64,000 nt of DNA from Epinephelus fuscoguttatus (GCF_011397635.1 NC_064770.1:1923125-1987124); one strand, 5' to 3'. Positions 23,757 through 36,196 are shown, numbered from the stretch's first letter. The notes: a model not told the origin generated them from the sequence alone. Program-made: numbers and translations.

Positions 23757-24155
23757 CCCAGATCAGTACTGTTATGCATGTCAGTTATGATACCTCATAA
23801 TAAATTATAATGGTCAACTTACTTTGAATCATTTACTTTCCTCGAAATGAACCAACAACAACTGATTAAACAACTGATTTATTGAATCAATTCACCACAT
23901 TTCACAGTCAGTGGGTAAGTGGGAGCATCATCATTTTGGGCCTTGTGTGCCATGAGCAAGGTGTTATGCTGTAGACAGGTAGATGAACATGAACTGATTC
24001 GATAAACATCAACATTTTGATTTTATACTGTGCAAAGATGAAAATCAACTAATTAATTAGTTAATATGTAAAATATAAAATGAGTAAAAACAAAAGATTA
24101 ATTAAAATTATTCACAGTAAATTACATCAGACATCTATTGAGAGTCCTAAACAGT
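23757..24155. other. AT-rich spacer downstream of the YqaJ gene
   Basis: No gene or repeat recognised. It is probably the 3' region of the SWIM-YqaJ transcript. Confidence 0.4.
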
Positions 24156-26761
24156 TCAGTGTGATTCCAAGTAAACATTCATGTATGTGTTGTAGTAGAA
24201 AAGGTCTAATTTGTCCTTCATTTTGATTATGAATGAATCATCTCGCCAAATTCTTTCAACAGACAAACTTATCTGTGTGTCTGTGACAAAGTCACACCAC
24301 TCTAGGCTGGTTACTGCTAACTGTCCCTGAACCTGCCAGTAGTAACGGTGTGAACGCCTCACGCTGACAGAGCCATTTTCCCTCTTAAGGTGAGCAACCT
24401 GCGAAGCATCGTGTTTAGTGGTGCTCTTCACTTCAACAAGTCCAAATGGTGGTAACTCTGAAGGATCATACACCCTACCATCTGGACTTGCCCCGAGATG
24501 TGGTGCTTCTGGGTGAATGACAAATCCAGCAGGGAGCACATTAACTCGCATTACTTCAGCATAACTTGCCAGGACCTCTGACTCCATTAGGAGACCCCGC
24601 TTCATTGCAGCAGTTTGCTTTTTGGAGCCTCTTATCATTTGGACAGCGAGGGCCTTTGCTGCAGACTCTGGCTCCACACTTCCCTCCCAGGAAGAGCAGG
24701 CCTCTCAAAAGCGACTGGCAGTTAACCGTGGTTGACGTAACTGTGCCCATGCAGGACATTTTGACTGCTGCCTGGTTCCCTTCTCAATTTCACTGGTCAT
24801 TTGTGGTGACACTTGGAGTGACTGGAGGTGCATGAGCTGATGCAACGTTGGAACAAAGTGCAAGTTGGAAAAAGTATGCTGCATAAAAGGAAGACCCGGG
24901 AATTCAGGAGCCAAGTGGTGCAGGATAAGGTCACTGGACTTTTCAGGTGGGCAATGATATGACAGCAGAGATCCTTGTGGGACAGGCCCAAATTTAGATG
25001 GAGTCAGCTCTATCTCAGACATGCCATCTAATACGAGAGCAATGAGAGGCTGGGGTTGCTCCTGGCGTAGCTTGGCTCCAGGTGCCATCATGTCAGGGTC
25101 AGGAAATGGTCCTAAAGAAGAAAAAAAGAGAGAGTTAGGCAAGTGCTACTGTTGGCAAGTACTCAAATTTGCAGCCTGTTGAATCAACTGCTGCTTTAAA
25201 CTTATATGTACTCTAATAACAACTCTCTTTCTGCTCCTGTTTAATGGCTTTGTAATAGAAGCTATTTTCTAACCATAATAATTGTTCTATGAAAGTTTTG
25301 TGGCACTGAAATGCTGCCATATAACATTTCATCAGGGGGTTGACAAACAGTAAGTCATAACCATTGAAATCAGCATCATAGTTTCAAAGCAACATTAAAA
25401 TGACTATAAATTATCACCTGAATATGCCTGGTACAATGTGGAGCTAAGACCACTCTTGCCCACTGTCGTTGGCTTTTGCACCACCACGTCATTCACAGGT
25501 TCAGGATGGATTCCCCTAAAATTTAGAATAAAATGTGATCACTTTTGCAGGATGTGCTATGACTGTGTGTGTGTGGATGAGTACTTAAACACCTGTCCTT
25601 AAATAATTTGAAAAAAAGTAAGTACACAACATGATCGTGAAAATAACGCTCTAAATGAAAATATTCTACTCTTGATTTCACTTACCTTACACCCACCTGT
25701 GTTCTCGGTCTATGCCAGCGTTGTAAATCACTTGTGCAGGCCAGGGGTGGTGGAACAGTCGGCAAACTGAGCTGTGAATAGTGTGCAGTCTGGTAAAGGA
25801 GGGCTACTACGTGGTTGCAGAAGCCTTAACCAGCTACGCAGCTGCAGGAATAAGCCATCAAACTTCCACTGTCAGTGGCCAGTGATATCTACACACAACA
25901 AAAGATAATAATTATATATAATATCATAACATTGCATCACTGTCAACAGTAACATGAAGTAAAAGCCTATAGAGAGAGATGAAATAGAAGTATGGAAAGA
26001 GATGAAAGTAAAAGAGCTAAGTCAAGGCTGTGACTTTTGCTGGAAAATATATTTTGTCCCTCTCTAATCAAATAACATAAAACGCAGCACTCCTGGGGGC
26101 TAGCAAGGCCACACAAACAAACAAGAGTGTGTGTGAACTTTTCCACACTTCTAGCTGAAGAAGTGTGGAAAAGTTCACACACACTGCAACGGCAGCAAGA
26201 ACAGTAGGAAGCAATAAGAACCTGGAGCTTATGCCAACTGGCAACTGGCACTCTCTATGGTCAAACCTCTAGTTTGTGAGGCTCCTTGTTCTTCTTCATG
26301 GATTTGAAGCATCTAGCCCTCACAAAAACCTGCCCATCTAGTACATTTGATACTATGATCACACACAAACACACACGTAAGGGAAAAATGTTAGCTACAT
26401 TAGCATTCGGCTAATATTATTGTTGCTACGTAGAAGACGTTCACTTTGACAACCATCAACACAAAAATCTGATGCCATATTGCTTCACTCAAAACAGAGT
26501 ATGATGCTTTAGTATGGTCGGCTATATCCTATGTCTTACAGTAGATGCGCTAATGATTTGTCATTGTTGCTAACAGTTCAACCGATATCTCTCTACTTAC
26601 CTTGATAACTGTGGACAAATTCCTTGTGGAAAAATGTGTAACCCTTGTTCAACTTGCTGCCTTTTGTGCTTGAATGTGCCTCCACATTTTTTATGACATC
26701 TGCAAAAGCAAAACTTAGATAGAACTTCTGAGTTTGTCGAGTAGACTCTGCTGGTATTCAT
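24156..26761 (-). pseudogene. transposon-encoded SWIM zinc finger / YqaJ nuclease gene
   Basis: A spliced - strand gene. Exons: 26761-26601 (start ATG, Cys-rich FCFCRCHKKCGG), at least one missed exon, then 25888-25686, 25515-25418 and 25111-24156, the last three in perfect phase. 25888-25686 holds a SWIM finger (CSC..CNHV). 25515-25418 reads KPTTVGKSGLSSTLYQAYSG. The last exon has RLTASRF and a YqaJ-family PD-(D/E)xK nuclease: HLGASPDGR, LVEVKS, YYWQVQGQL. In-frame stops: TAA inside the SWIM finger (near 25839) and TGA at 24705-24707. Such proteins are carried by Harbinger-group ISL2EU-type transposons, where the nuclease is a second protein; its role there is not settled. The membership is my inference. 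Confidence 0.75.
26127..26184. repeat. perfect 26-bp hairpin
   Basis: Arms 26127-26152 and 26159-26184 are exact reverse complements around a 6-base loop (AGCTGA). The arms begin GTGTGTGTGAACTTTTCC. It lies between exons of the SWIM-YqaJ gene. Confidence 0.95.
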
Positions 26762-28400
26762 CTTTGTTTACTAGTGACCGGAAATCACGTTACCCGCCGT
26801 CTACGTATTTCCGGTTAGTGTGTAAAAGGTCTATACTGAACCAATTTTAGAACGAGTGATACCCATGAATCATAAATAAATAAAAAGTATCAGATTAATG
26901 ACATCGATTCAATTTGGAATGAATACAGGCATTCCTCATTATCATAGTATGCCCATGACAGGGCTCCACCTTTTAGTAAATATGTCTTTTTGAAGTCTTA
27001 GGGAGTAAGTTATTTTTTCCATCTGATGTATTTCCTTTATTCTCTCAATCCACATATTGTGTGTTGGGAGGGTTAGGCTTTAGCCACCTAACTGTGATGC
27101 ATTTAATTGCTGTTGTCAGTAGTATTTGTAGAAGATATTTTTTGGCTCTTCCTTCGATGGCTTTCAGTAGTAGACCCAGTAGAGCCACTGTAGGGTCCAT
27201 TGTAATGTTACTTTCAAATACTTCTTTAAGTGTTCCAAACACTTCTTCCCAGAATGTTTATAATTTTGGGCATAACCAAAGTATGTGGGTTTGGTTGCCA
27301 ATGTGTGGACCACAATTTCTCTAGCATTTATTTGAGTGTGTTGTGCCAAATTTGGCCACAATTTCAGGTGTCCGGAAGAACCTCATGATTACCTTCCATT
27401 GAAATTCCCTCCACACATTTGCATTAGTTACCAGATGTGCTTCAGTACATATTTCTTCCCACATATCCAGTGATACAGTTGAATTAGTCTCAATTTCCCA
27501 TCTCTCTTTAACTTTTATTGTATTATTCGAATTCATATCTAAATATTTGATAACAATAGCTTATTAATTTCTTATCCCAATTCCTTGTTCGTGCTTTTAT
27601 CAGTAGTTCTTCAATTAGTGTAGGCTTAACAACTTTGACCCATTCTTCATGCATTAATAGGAAATCCCTTAACTGTAGATACCTGAAAAAATCCGTATTT
27701 GGTAGCTTAAATTCTTCCGATAACTGCAAATTATTTAAAGTTGCCAGAATCATGGAGTTGATGGAGGTTGGTGAGTCCGTACTTTAACCATTTTCTAAAC
27801 CTTGAATCCATTTTGGAGGGCATAAAACCATTTATATATCCAATATTTGTGAGTGCTGAAATTGTTTTAGGCAGGCCAAAGTCACGTTTCATTGTCTTCC
27901 ATATCTATTTCACTTGGGTGGGCTCCTAGGAATGGCAGGGCTTGTAAAGGTCTCTCACATAAACCCTTCTCAACATTGAGCCAGCGTGTGTATGACAGGT
28001 CCTGAATCCATATTGTTAATGGTCTTAATTGCACAGCCCAAAAATAATATCTCAAATTTGGAAGTTTGAGCCCCCCTTTTGCTTTAAATAGCTGTAGTAT
28101 TTTTAATCTAATTCTTGGCTGCTTTCTTTGCCAGATAAATGTTGAGATTAGCTTGTCTAATTTGTCAAATGAGATTTTTGGGATATCTATCCACCTTATT
28201 TTCAAACACGGAAGTAAATAGTGATCAACTTCCGTTTTTTTGTGCGTGACTTCTGGTCAGCCGCTTTCCCTCATGCTTTCCCTTACTGGAGCTAACGGTG
28301 CAAGCTATTTTTTTTTTCAATTTTCAGTTGTTTATGTTAGTCAATCAGTTAGTTAGTTAGTTAGTTAGTCTGTGTATTTTGTATAGATAACTGTGCCCAT

Positions 28401-28770
28401 CGGTGGTGTGGTGGTTAGCACTCTCGCCTCACAGCAAGAGGGTTGCCGGTTCAATCCCGGGCATGGGAGCCCTTCTGTGCGGAGTTTGCATGTTCTCCCC
28501 GTGTCAGCGTGGGTTCTCTCCGGGCACTCCGGCTTCCTCCCACAGTCCAAAGACATGCAGATTGGGGACTAGGTTAATTGGTAACTCTAAATTGTCCATA
28601 GGTGTGAATGTGAGTGTGAATGGTTGTCTGTCTCTATGTGTCAGCCCTGCGATAGTCTGGCGACCTGTCCAGGGTGTACCCTGCCTCTCGCCCGATGTCA
28701 GCTGGGATAGGCTCCAGCCCCCCCGCGACCCTCAAGAGGATGAAGCGGTTAGAAGATGAATGAATGAATG
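28401..28770 (+). mobile_element. tRNA-headed SINE with RTE-type tail
   Basis: The head has an A box in GTGGTTAGCACTCTCGCC and a B box GGTTCAATCCC (28448-28458). The body has the GTCCAAAGACATGCAG and CAGCTGGGATAGGCTCC blocks shared with RTE/Rex3-type LINE 3' ends. The tail is (GAAT)n. A perfect 12-bp target duplication, AACTGTGCCCAT, flanks it (28389-28400 and 28771-28782). Confidence 0.9.
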
Positions 28771-29657
28771 AACTGTGCCCATGTTTCCGTTATAACAGAA
28801 ATTTATTCCCTCTAAACGCGAATAAATTGCACGTCAATCATGAACTATGAACCAAAAAAGCACAATCTATCGCGAGTGAGACAAACTGCTTGATCCCCAT
28901 CTCCAGTATACCAGCAGAGAACCTGCAGAACCGAATCAGCGAAAAAACACACCGGGCTAAGCCTCTCTACCTGAGCAGCTGAAGCTGCGGCTCGCACCCT
29001 AGACACACAGATGGTGCTTCTGCATGCCAGCCAAACGTGTGCGCAACTGTGAGAAATAAATATGTGAGGTGTACGCTGCTTTTCTATCTTTTTTTCCCTT
29101 TTCTTTCTTTCTTTTTTTCTTTCTTTCTTTCTGTTGATCATTAAGCCATAGCGATGCGTGGATCGGCTCTGATAGCACCTGAATCAGCATGTACGCATCA
29201 ACAATCCAGCCGTTACAACACGATTGAGCTAGCAAAGCAGTTTTGTGTTGCTATGTGTGGTATTTATTCAGTTTTGGGAAATCACGATGTCTAGAAAGCA
29301 TCAGCGGCTGCAGCTGACAGGGACAGCTAATGTTAACAGCAGCAGCAAAGCTAACATCAGGATCGTCATCCGGTAAAAGCCTCCCGTTGTCGGAAAACTA
29401 CTCCAGTTAGCTCAATCATGTTGTAACTAAGACATCCGCTGGAGAAAATATTTTTTTCACAGGCCACTTTGTGAGTTTAGTGAGTTATTACAGACACGGC
29501 GAACAGCTAACAGCTAACAGCTAACGGTTAACCCAGCTAATCTACGATAACCATGTTATTAATTACACACAGAGAAAATACTAATGTTTGTTCAGTCATT
29601 GTGTTTATAGACTTTACAAACATCAGATTAGTCTAAACGGTGATATAGTGATGTGAA

Positions 29658-29664
29658 AAATGTG

Positions 29665-29713
<49 letters not shown>
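29658..29713. repeat. (TA)n microsatellite
   Basis: A long uninterrupted TA run. Confidence 0.97.
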
Positions 29714-29714
<1 letters not shown>

Positions 29715-31070
29715 CTAAACTCAGCAAGGTAAACAACAAGGCGATTCCCATTTACACAGTGGTAAGAGTGCTGGACCGGAAGTGTCGCACAAAAAACCGG
29801 AAGCTGGCTGCGTTCTGTTTTGCCTCCGTGTTTCCGAGAAAAATAAGGAGGATAGGTAGCATTTGAAACAGATATAGTAATTTAGGTAACACATTCATGC
29901 GAACACTTTCAATGCGGCCTAATAGAGATAAGAGCAATATTGTCCAGCGGTCCAGGTCCTTGCTAATGTTTTGGATTAGACTTTTGTAATTAAGATTATA
30001 CAGTTTTTCTAATGAAGGTGGTATATGGATACCTAGATATTCAATGCCATCTATTGGTCATTTAAACCCGCTCTGCAATTTAACTGTATCTGAGATTTTG
30101 CCACCTATATCCATGGCCATTGTTTTATCCACGTTTATCTTGTAGCCCGAGAAGTATCCGTACCTAAGGATGAGGTCCTTTAAGTATGGAATTGTTGTTG
30201 CAGGTTTTGTGAGGTACAGTAATACGTCATCTGCGTACATTGAGATTTTATGCTGTTCCCCATTTATTGTAAACCCCTTTATGTTGTTGTCATCCCTAAT
30301 CAACTGTGCTAGTGGTTCAATACTGAAATCAAATAATAAGGGAGACAGTGAGCAGCCTTGTTAACAGCCACGTTCTAAGGTGAAGTGGTTGGAAAGAAAC
30401 CCATTCATCTTTACTGCGGATTGTGGATTTGAATATAATGTTTGTATCCACTTGATTAAGTTCGGACAAAATTGGAAGCGTTTTAGAGATTGCCAGGATA
30501 CCCGATCGAATGCTTTCATGGCATCTAGGGATAGTTACATTGACTCCTCTTATTTAACTTTTGGGTGTGTTATTAAATTTAGTAATCTTTTGATACTGTC
30601 ACCATAAAATCTTCCCTTGATGAACCCCGTCTGATTGAGATGGATAATTTCTTTGATGGTTTTATTTACACGTCTTGCCAGAATAGCTGTTAAAATCCGT
30701 AAATCTGCGTTCAATAACGAGATCGGCCTATATGACTGACATTTGGTGGGATCTTTGCCATCCTTATGTATAACCACAATAGTAGCCTCTCTCCAGGAAG
30801 GGGCCATTGTTCCAGATTGTAATGCATGATGGTAGGTGTGTAGCAATAAAGGTGATAACATGTCTGTAAAAGCTTTATAAAATTTGTTAATATACCCATC
30901 TGGGCCAGGGCTTTTATTATTTTTCAGTGTGGAGATTATCTGACGTATTTCCAGCTCCTTAACTGGTTCATCCAATTCTCTTGCCATCGATTCAGGTAGT
31001 TCTTTTAATTTGATGTCTTTTAAAAATTGTGACATTTCCTCATCATTTATGCAAGTGTCCATATTTTTAT

Positions 31071-31640
31071 ACAGGGTCTTATAAAATTCTGTCGGACATG
31101 GTGGACATCACCATGGTGGACTACAAGTAACTCAGCATCCACGTTGACGACAGACTGAACTGGAAGGCCAACACCAATGCTGTGTACAAGAAGGGGATGG
31201 GCAGACTCTAGTTCCTGAAGAAGCTGAGATCTTTCAATGTGTGCAGCAAGATGTTGAAGCTCTTCTACCAGTCTGTTGTGGCCAGTGCACTTTACTTTGC
31301 TGTAGTCTGTTGGGGGAACAGCATCGGAACCGGTGAGACTAAATAGACTTAAGAATCTTATTAAGAAGGCTGGCTCTGTGATTGGCTGCAAACCGGACTC
31401 ATTTGAAGTAGTGGTGGAAAGGAGGACACTGAACAAACTGTTATAATCCTGACCATCCTCTTCACCACATACTGGAGACAGACAGCGGAGCTCCTTCTCC
31501 AGACTGTTACAGCTTTGCTGTCACAAGGACAGATACAGGAAATCATTCCTCCCCCAAGCCATAACACCTCACCTCTGTCTGTCAGAGAGCACTCACAGCT
31601 CTCTACAGTCTCTCCTCTATAGCTTAATAATTACATTACA
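31071..31640 (+). pseudogene. C-terminal fragment of another LINE reverse transcriptase
   Basis: Degenerate + strand coding: VDDRLNWKANT, FLKKLRSFNVCSKMLKLFYQSVVAS, CWGNS, KKAGSVIGCKPDS and ERRTLNKLL, followed by a Cys-poor tail. This is the standard C-terminus of a common fish LINE (Rex1/RTE-like; clade uncertain). It has several stops and abuts the truncated L1. Confidence 0.7.
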
Positions 31641-32549
31641 ACCATTTGTTTGCACTGCTGGTAATAACCAATTGCACACTTGTAGCCAGAACAAAACGTG
31701 AACATCTCTTCAACTTATGTTAACCACAGACCTTATTTCAGGCATCAAATAGCCATTCAAAAAACAATTCTGTCAGAATTCTGAGGATTATGAAGGTTAT
31801 TTCTTTGTAACATGCCTTTTCAACATAACCTTAAAAGATGGAGCGTACACATGAAGAAAAACAAAGTCTTATAAAGGATTTGAAGAAAACCTTTGACTGT
31901 CCAGGGCTTACACACTATGGCGGAGCAGTCGCTGCACAGCTAGCTGTCACAAATCTTTATCTCTTTGAGTCATTATACACCCTCTCTGCTGCAGGATGCC
32001 ATATGTTTCCATCATGAAGATGATCTCACTAGTATGTAGCATGTAAACTGACTTGTAGCCTGGGCCTGACTAAAAATCCAAACTCAACTGTGGCTATGAG
32101 AGCACCCGTTTGCACTTGACCTTATGGGATGAACCTATAAACTAACTAACAAGCTCGGACCACTGATTCTCAAAACCTTCTGATTTTATTTTGTAGTAAC
32201 GAAATAACAAAAATGCTCAGGACAGAGAAATACATAGATACTAGAGTAAAATGTAGTGGTGTAAAAGGGAAAATTGACCAATAAAAACTCAAGTTAAGTA
32301 CAGATACTCCAAAAAATGTAAAAATGTACTGTAACATAGTATTTCTACTTTTTTACATTTAACCACTGTCCACTGCATAGACCAGCCTTGTTTTGTGCAA
32401 AGACTCTTTCTAGCATTGAAATACTTCTTTCGACCCCATTAGAAGAACAGGACCCAGGTGTCCAGGCTTCTCAGGTATGTAGTAAGAATAAGGATAAGCA
32501 TCTTTTAACACTTAGATTTTGTGCCAGAGAAGAAGCCACAGCAGTGTTT
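31641..32549. other. unassigned spacer between the ENGASE side and the SCPEP1 3' end
   Basis: About 0.9 kb. No ENGASE exon, no RNA gene and no clear repeat were found. If ENGASE is intact, its 3' end should lie between 11.4 and 32.5 kb or inside the gap. Confidence 0.5.
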
Positions 32550-32565
32550 ACAAAAAAGGAATGTC

Positions 32566-32571
32566 TTTATT
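32566..32571 (-). terminator. polyadenylation signal of SCPEP1
   Basis: AATAAA on the - strand, about 120 bases past the SCPEP1 stop codon. The intervening sequence is a short 3' UTR. Confidence 0.7.
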
Positions 32572-32689
32572 GTTGTTATGGCTGAAGACACACAGATTCT
32601 GGATTTAGTTAAGCACAGGGTGGAATATAAAAAGGTCAAGCGATAGTTGTGATTGTCAGAGCTATCCAGCTGGCATTAAAGTGGCTAGA

Positions 32690-32752
32690 TCAATCCTGCT
32701 GAGTGATCATCTTCATCATCTGCAAGGCCATAGGTCCCTGGTCTGAAGGAAT
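32690..32752 (-). CDS. scpep1: SCPEP1 terminal exon
   Basis: Twenty codons and TGA: IPSDQGPMALQMMKMITQQD. They follow a TTGTCACAG acceptor in phase 0. This matches the C-terminus of vertebrate SCPEP1 (PSDQG.MAL.MM...TQQ) from memory. The preceding exon ends KAGHM in phase 0 at 60106, so the two join cleanly across a 27,353-base intron. This exon lies directly after the codon for the catalytic histidine. Confidence 0.92.
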   Translation of the reverse strand: MPSDQGPMALQMMKMITQQD

Positions 32753-32755
32753 CTG

Positions 32756-33185
32756 TGACAACAGAAAAATATGTTTTACTGATTATGTAACTAATATTAC
32801 TTTATCTCATGTTGGAAAGGTTTTAGTTCTCAATTAGCTGAGCAGTTACTAAATAATGCAATATGAATCAATTTCAAGGTACATGGTTCATGTACTGTCA
32901 TTGTACTATGAAAGGTAGTTGTAGTCCCGTAAATTCCCCCTCTAAAGTATTTTGCCATTTTTACATTTTTTTTGGACAATGTTGATTAACCACACTGTTC
33001 GCCAAATACTTTTTGTGCTGAAAGTTAAAAAAAAAAAAAAAAAAAAGTATGACCATAGTACAATCTCTACATCATAACCTTCAAAGGTGCACCGTCATAA
33101 ACATCGTTGTGAGCTAGCAGGTTAACTTATGTTGGATTTTACCATAACTGTAGCATTATAGCCTTAGTTATACCTCTCTATGTAG
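32756..33185. other. intron spacer
   Basis: Contains an A tract near 33029. Otherwise nothing was recognised. Confidence 0.5.
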
Positions 33186-33673
33186 CAGTGTTAATTTTGT
33201 CAACAACCTTTTATCCATGAAGAAAACGAGACGATGAGCTAAAAATAGATCTTGATGATATAAACAGACAAAATCTAGGTTTCATTTTTATTGACGAGAT
33301 GACACAGGACGAAAATGTTAGTGGTGGACTATCAGACTTTGAAAGCCCGCAGGACTCCACTCAGTTCAGACTGTCTCAGGAAAGTTTCTGGGTTGATGGT
33401 GTTTGACAGGCAGGTAGGAGTTCAGTTATCTGAGTGTAGCTGTTCTGTAAGTAAACAGTCTGAACTCAGCAGAGTTTTCTCTGACAGAGATGAAAGTCTA
33501 GTTTTAATCACCAACTTTGTGAGGACAAGAGTTTAAACCTCCAGACTAACATGTTGCAGAATAAGAAAGAATTCAGGCTTTAATGAAGTTATTTCCTCTG
33601 CTTCTTAACAGTGAGATGTATAGATTGATAAGGTTCATACTGTCTTCTTATTTAGAATATTTTAAGGTTTTCT

Positions 33674-34189
33674 TATATTCAGACAGACAAGATGTAAGGA
33701 GGTGTGTTTTACCTGCTTGACAAAGAACATCAAAAAGAATGCGAAAAAGAGACAGCAGGGCGATTCACAAGGACACAAAAAGACAAAGCAGAACAGGAAA
33801 AGCTAAAATCAGCCATCACAGATCACTGCAGAAGAAATAACCACATCATGGACTGGGACAGGAGCAAAATAATCACATCAGAGACCAATAAATTCAAACG
33901 GTGGATAAAAAGAGGCCATTGAGATCAGGAAGCGGGCAAGCGGCACCATCAACCGTGACGAGGGGGCGTACACCCTCTCGCATACCTGGGATTCCCTACT
34001 CCAGAAAACGAACAACGACGTGGGAGGTGGGGTTGGCCTGAAAGACTCTGATTGGTCTGTCAGGCCTACTAGCTGATATATAACACGTCAGCAGCACGTC
34101 GGATGATGCTTCTGAGGAAGACTGGAGTCTCAGTCAAAACTGTCAAGCAGGTAAAACACACCTCCTTACATCTTGTCTGTCTGAATATA
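33674..34189 (+). mobile_element. Penelope-like endonuclease fragment between perfect 48-bp inverted repeats
   Basis: 33674-33721 and 34142-34189 are exact reverse complements of 48 bases (arm contains GATGTAAGGAGGTGTGTTTT). Between them, 33704-33922 and the following frame read AITDHCRRNNHIMDWDRSK, then KRASGTINRDEGAYTLSHTWDSLL. This is the C-terminal GIY-YIG region style of Penelope-like elements (DH....H..DW, IRK....NRDEG.Y.L). The RT is absent, and a stop at 33920-33922 breaks the frame. Confidence 0.7.
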
Positions 34190-34256
34190 ATAAGTCAGAG
34201 TTTACAATGAACCTCGGTACAAATCCTAGTTGTCTCAGATTAGTTATTTGTGGTGT

Positions 34257-34291
34257 CTATATATGCTCTTAGTTTTTAAGAGCATATATAG
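34257..34291. repeat. perfect 15-bp hairpin
   Basis: The arms CTATATATGCTCTTA and TAAGAGCATATATAG are exact complements around the loop GTTTT. Confidence 0.95.
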
Positions 34292-35090
34292 AGAGATGTT
34301 GAGCTTTTCAAATGATAATCAGTAGGTGTGTGCTCATAAATCACCCCTTAAACCTGTCAAAAACTGCTGGATAAATGACAGTTTGTAAGTGTGTAGAAAC
34401 TATTTATAGTTGTAAAAAAAAATTGTCAGGCAGACAAAAATGTCAGACACTCTGGTGATCACAGCAACAGCGAACTATAAAGGGGAAAAAGGCATTATTG
34501 TTGATGTTGATGACGACCAGCGTCAACCACTGTTGACAGAAGACTGACAGTTGGTTACATCCAGTACAAGGCTCAGCTGTGGATGCATTTGACACAGGAG
34601 TCTCTGTCAGCAGCATGGGCCAGCATTTACCCACAGACAGTAAGGCTTTGATTTAAGTCTTTGATTTTAGCTCCTTTGAATATCTTTGCTTTTTGGTAAA
34701 AAGTACTTTCTTAATCACTTATAGACCTCCAAGATCCACTGGAAAATTCATCAAGGAGTTTGCCAAACTGCTGTCAATTATCTGTACTGACTACAACTTT
34801 TTAGTCATAACAGGGGATTTCAACATTCATGTACACAATCGTATGCACAGTATTGCCTAAGAACTCTCTTCTCTACTTGCCTCTCACAACATGAGAAAGG
34901 GCTTACGCACACTCAAGGCCACACTCTAGATTTGGTTATCTCTAAGGGTGTTTACATTTCTTCTGTTGATGTTAAGGACTTGTCTCTTTCTGATTATTTC
35001 TGTGTGTTCTTTGACTTACAGATCATTCCAATTGTTCACTTAACCTCTGTGTCTATTATGAAAAGGTACATAAATGAAAATACCACTCAG

Positions 35091-36196
35091 TAGGGCTGTA
35101 GTCTCCTGGTCAACTAGTCGATTATTTGGTCGTTATGCTCTCGTCAGACCAAATTCTCATTAGTCGAATAATCGCCGTGTTACTTTCATAAGGAGAAAAG
35201 TGCTACATCAATAGCTTTCCAGGATTAATCCATTATTTCCTGCGGAGGGAGGGACAGGCTAAGTTATCTGTGAAAATGGGGGTGTTTTCAAACGACCCCC
35301 GTTGTTGACAGAAAGTTGAACTCACCCATCCTCATGCTCAGTGTCGCGGTGACACAGACCTCCTATCAGTTTCTGTATACTGACACCATTTCCCTCAGTG
35401 GAAACGGAGCTTGTATTTACTTGTATTTCACAGATAAGAAACAATAAATTGTGAAGACAGTAAAGCCTCCACTAAAATAGCTTTTTAAGTTGTGTGTGTG
35501 ATTTATCCTTCAGGGATTTATACTTAGGGATTTATCCAGGCTTCATATGAGCAGAGGAAATCTCCGCTAGTTGCTAGGCTAATGTATACCATGTAAAATG
35601 CCATAGGCTGGCGCTAATAACGTTAGCATGTTGTATTTGCTTGAAAAACGTGTTTAGTATAAGACAGTTGTTTTGTCTGTGAATGCTGTGAGTTGTAATG
35701 GAGCCAAATTATGTGCCGTTACTTTTGTTACATGTTGCTGTTGTCCCTGGTTTCATATGAGAAGAGGAAAAGATTGCTAGACGCTAGGCTAGTTTATACA
35801 ATGTAAAATGCCATAGGCTTGTGCTATTAACATTAGCATGTTGTATTGGTGGGGCAAATGTGTCCAGATAAAGACAAGTGTTTGTCTGTCAGTTCTGCGA
35901 TTTATAGTGAAGCTGATTTGCTTACTTGTCTTGTCTCTGTCTCTATTAAGCCATATTTAATGTGTGTTTTGAATCAATTATATAAATAAAGTTTGATTTG
36001 AACTAAACTTTACAGCACTTAACACAGTCCTCCACCGCCAACTAGTGTTTTGGAGGTGTAACTGCAGAGTGACACAGACACCACCACCACAGAAGTAAAA
36101 ATAACATGCAATTTTTTTTCCTACGACTGATCAATTAGCTGACAATTATGTGCGACTTTAGTCGACCAAGATTTTCTTTGGTTGACTACAGCCCTA
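35091..36196. mobile_element. hAT-type MITE in L2 copy 3
   Basis: The ends TAGGGCTGTAGTC and inverted TAGGGCTGTAGTC with GTCGACTA-like subterminal text are a common fish hAT end type. The 8-mers flanking it (CCACTCAG and CTGTTCAG) match only partly. Internally there is a two-copy tandem duplication of about 210 bp starting at 35541 and 35751 (CATATGAG.AGAGGAAA, AATGCCATAGGCT). Confidence 0.75.

Larger units (their letters stand above)
28204..29834. mobile_element. TIR element inserted in the L1
   Basis: The left end (28204-28260: AACACGGAAG, then CTTCCGTTTTTTTGTGCG) and the inverted right end (29770-29834: AACACGGAGG, then CTTCCGGTTTTTTGTGCG) match over about 60 bp with gaps. It interrupts the L1 between its LPI and IDIP coding blocks. 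It contains a SINE and a (TA)n tract, and no transposase. Confidence 0.65.
26870..31070 (-). mobile_element. L1-clade LINE fragment (- strand), interrupted
   Basis: Reading on the - strand: RT from 31062 (NNKSPGPDG, YRPISLLNADLRILTAILA, QTGFIKGR), YADD at 30226-30237 (SMYADDVLLYL), then GRIESVRMNVLPKLLYLFQMLPI at 29937-29850. A 1.6-kb insertion follows, then IDIPKISFDKLDKLISTFIW at 28205 and C-terminal remnants to 27045. A 3' UTR ends near 26870 with TTTTTATTTATTTATG. The endonuclease part is missing. Multiple stops and frame changes make it non-functional. Confidence 0.85.

Noticed and set aside
28411..28458. tRNA gene
   Set aside because: Polymerase III boxes belong to a SINE with a 12-bp target duplication and an RTE-type tail.
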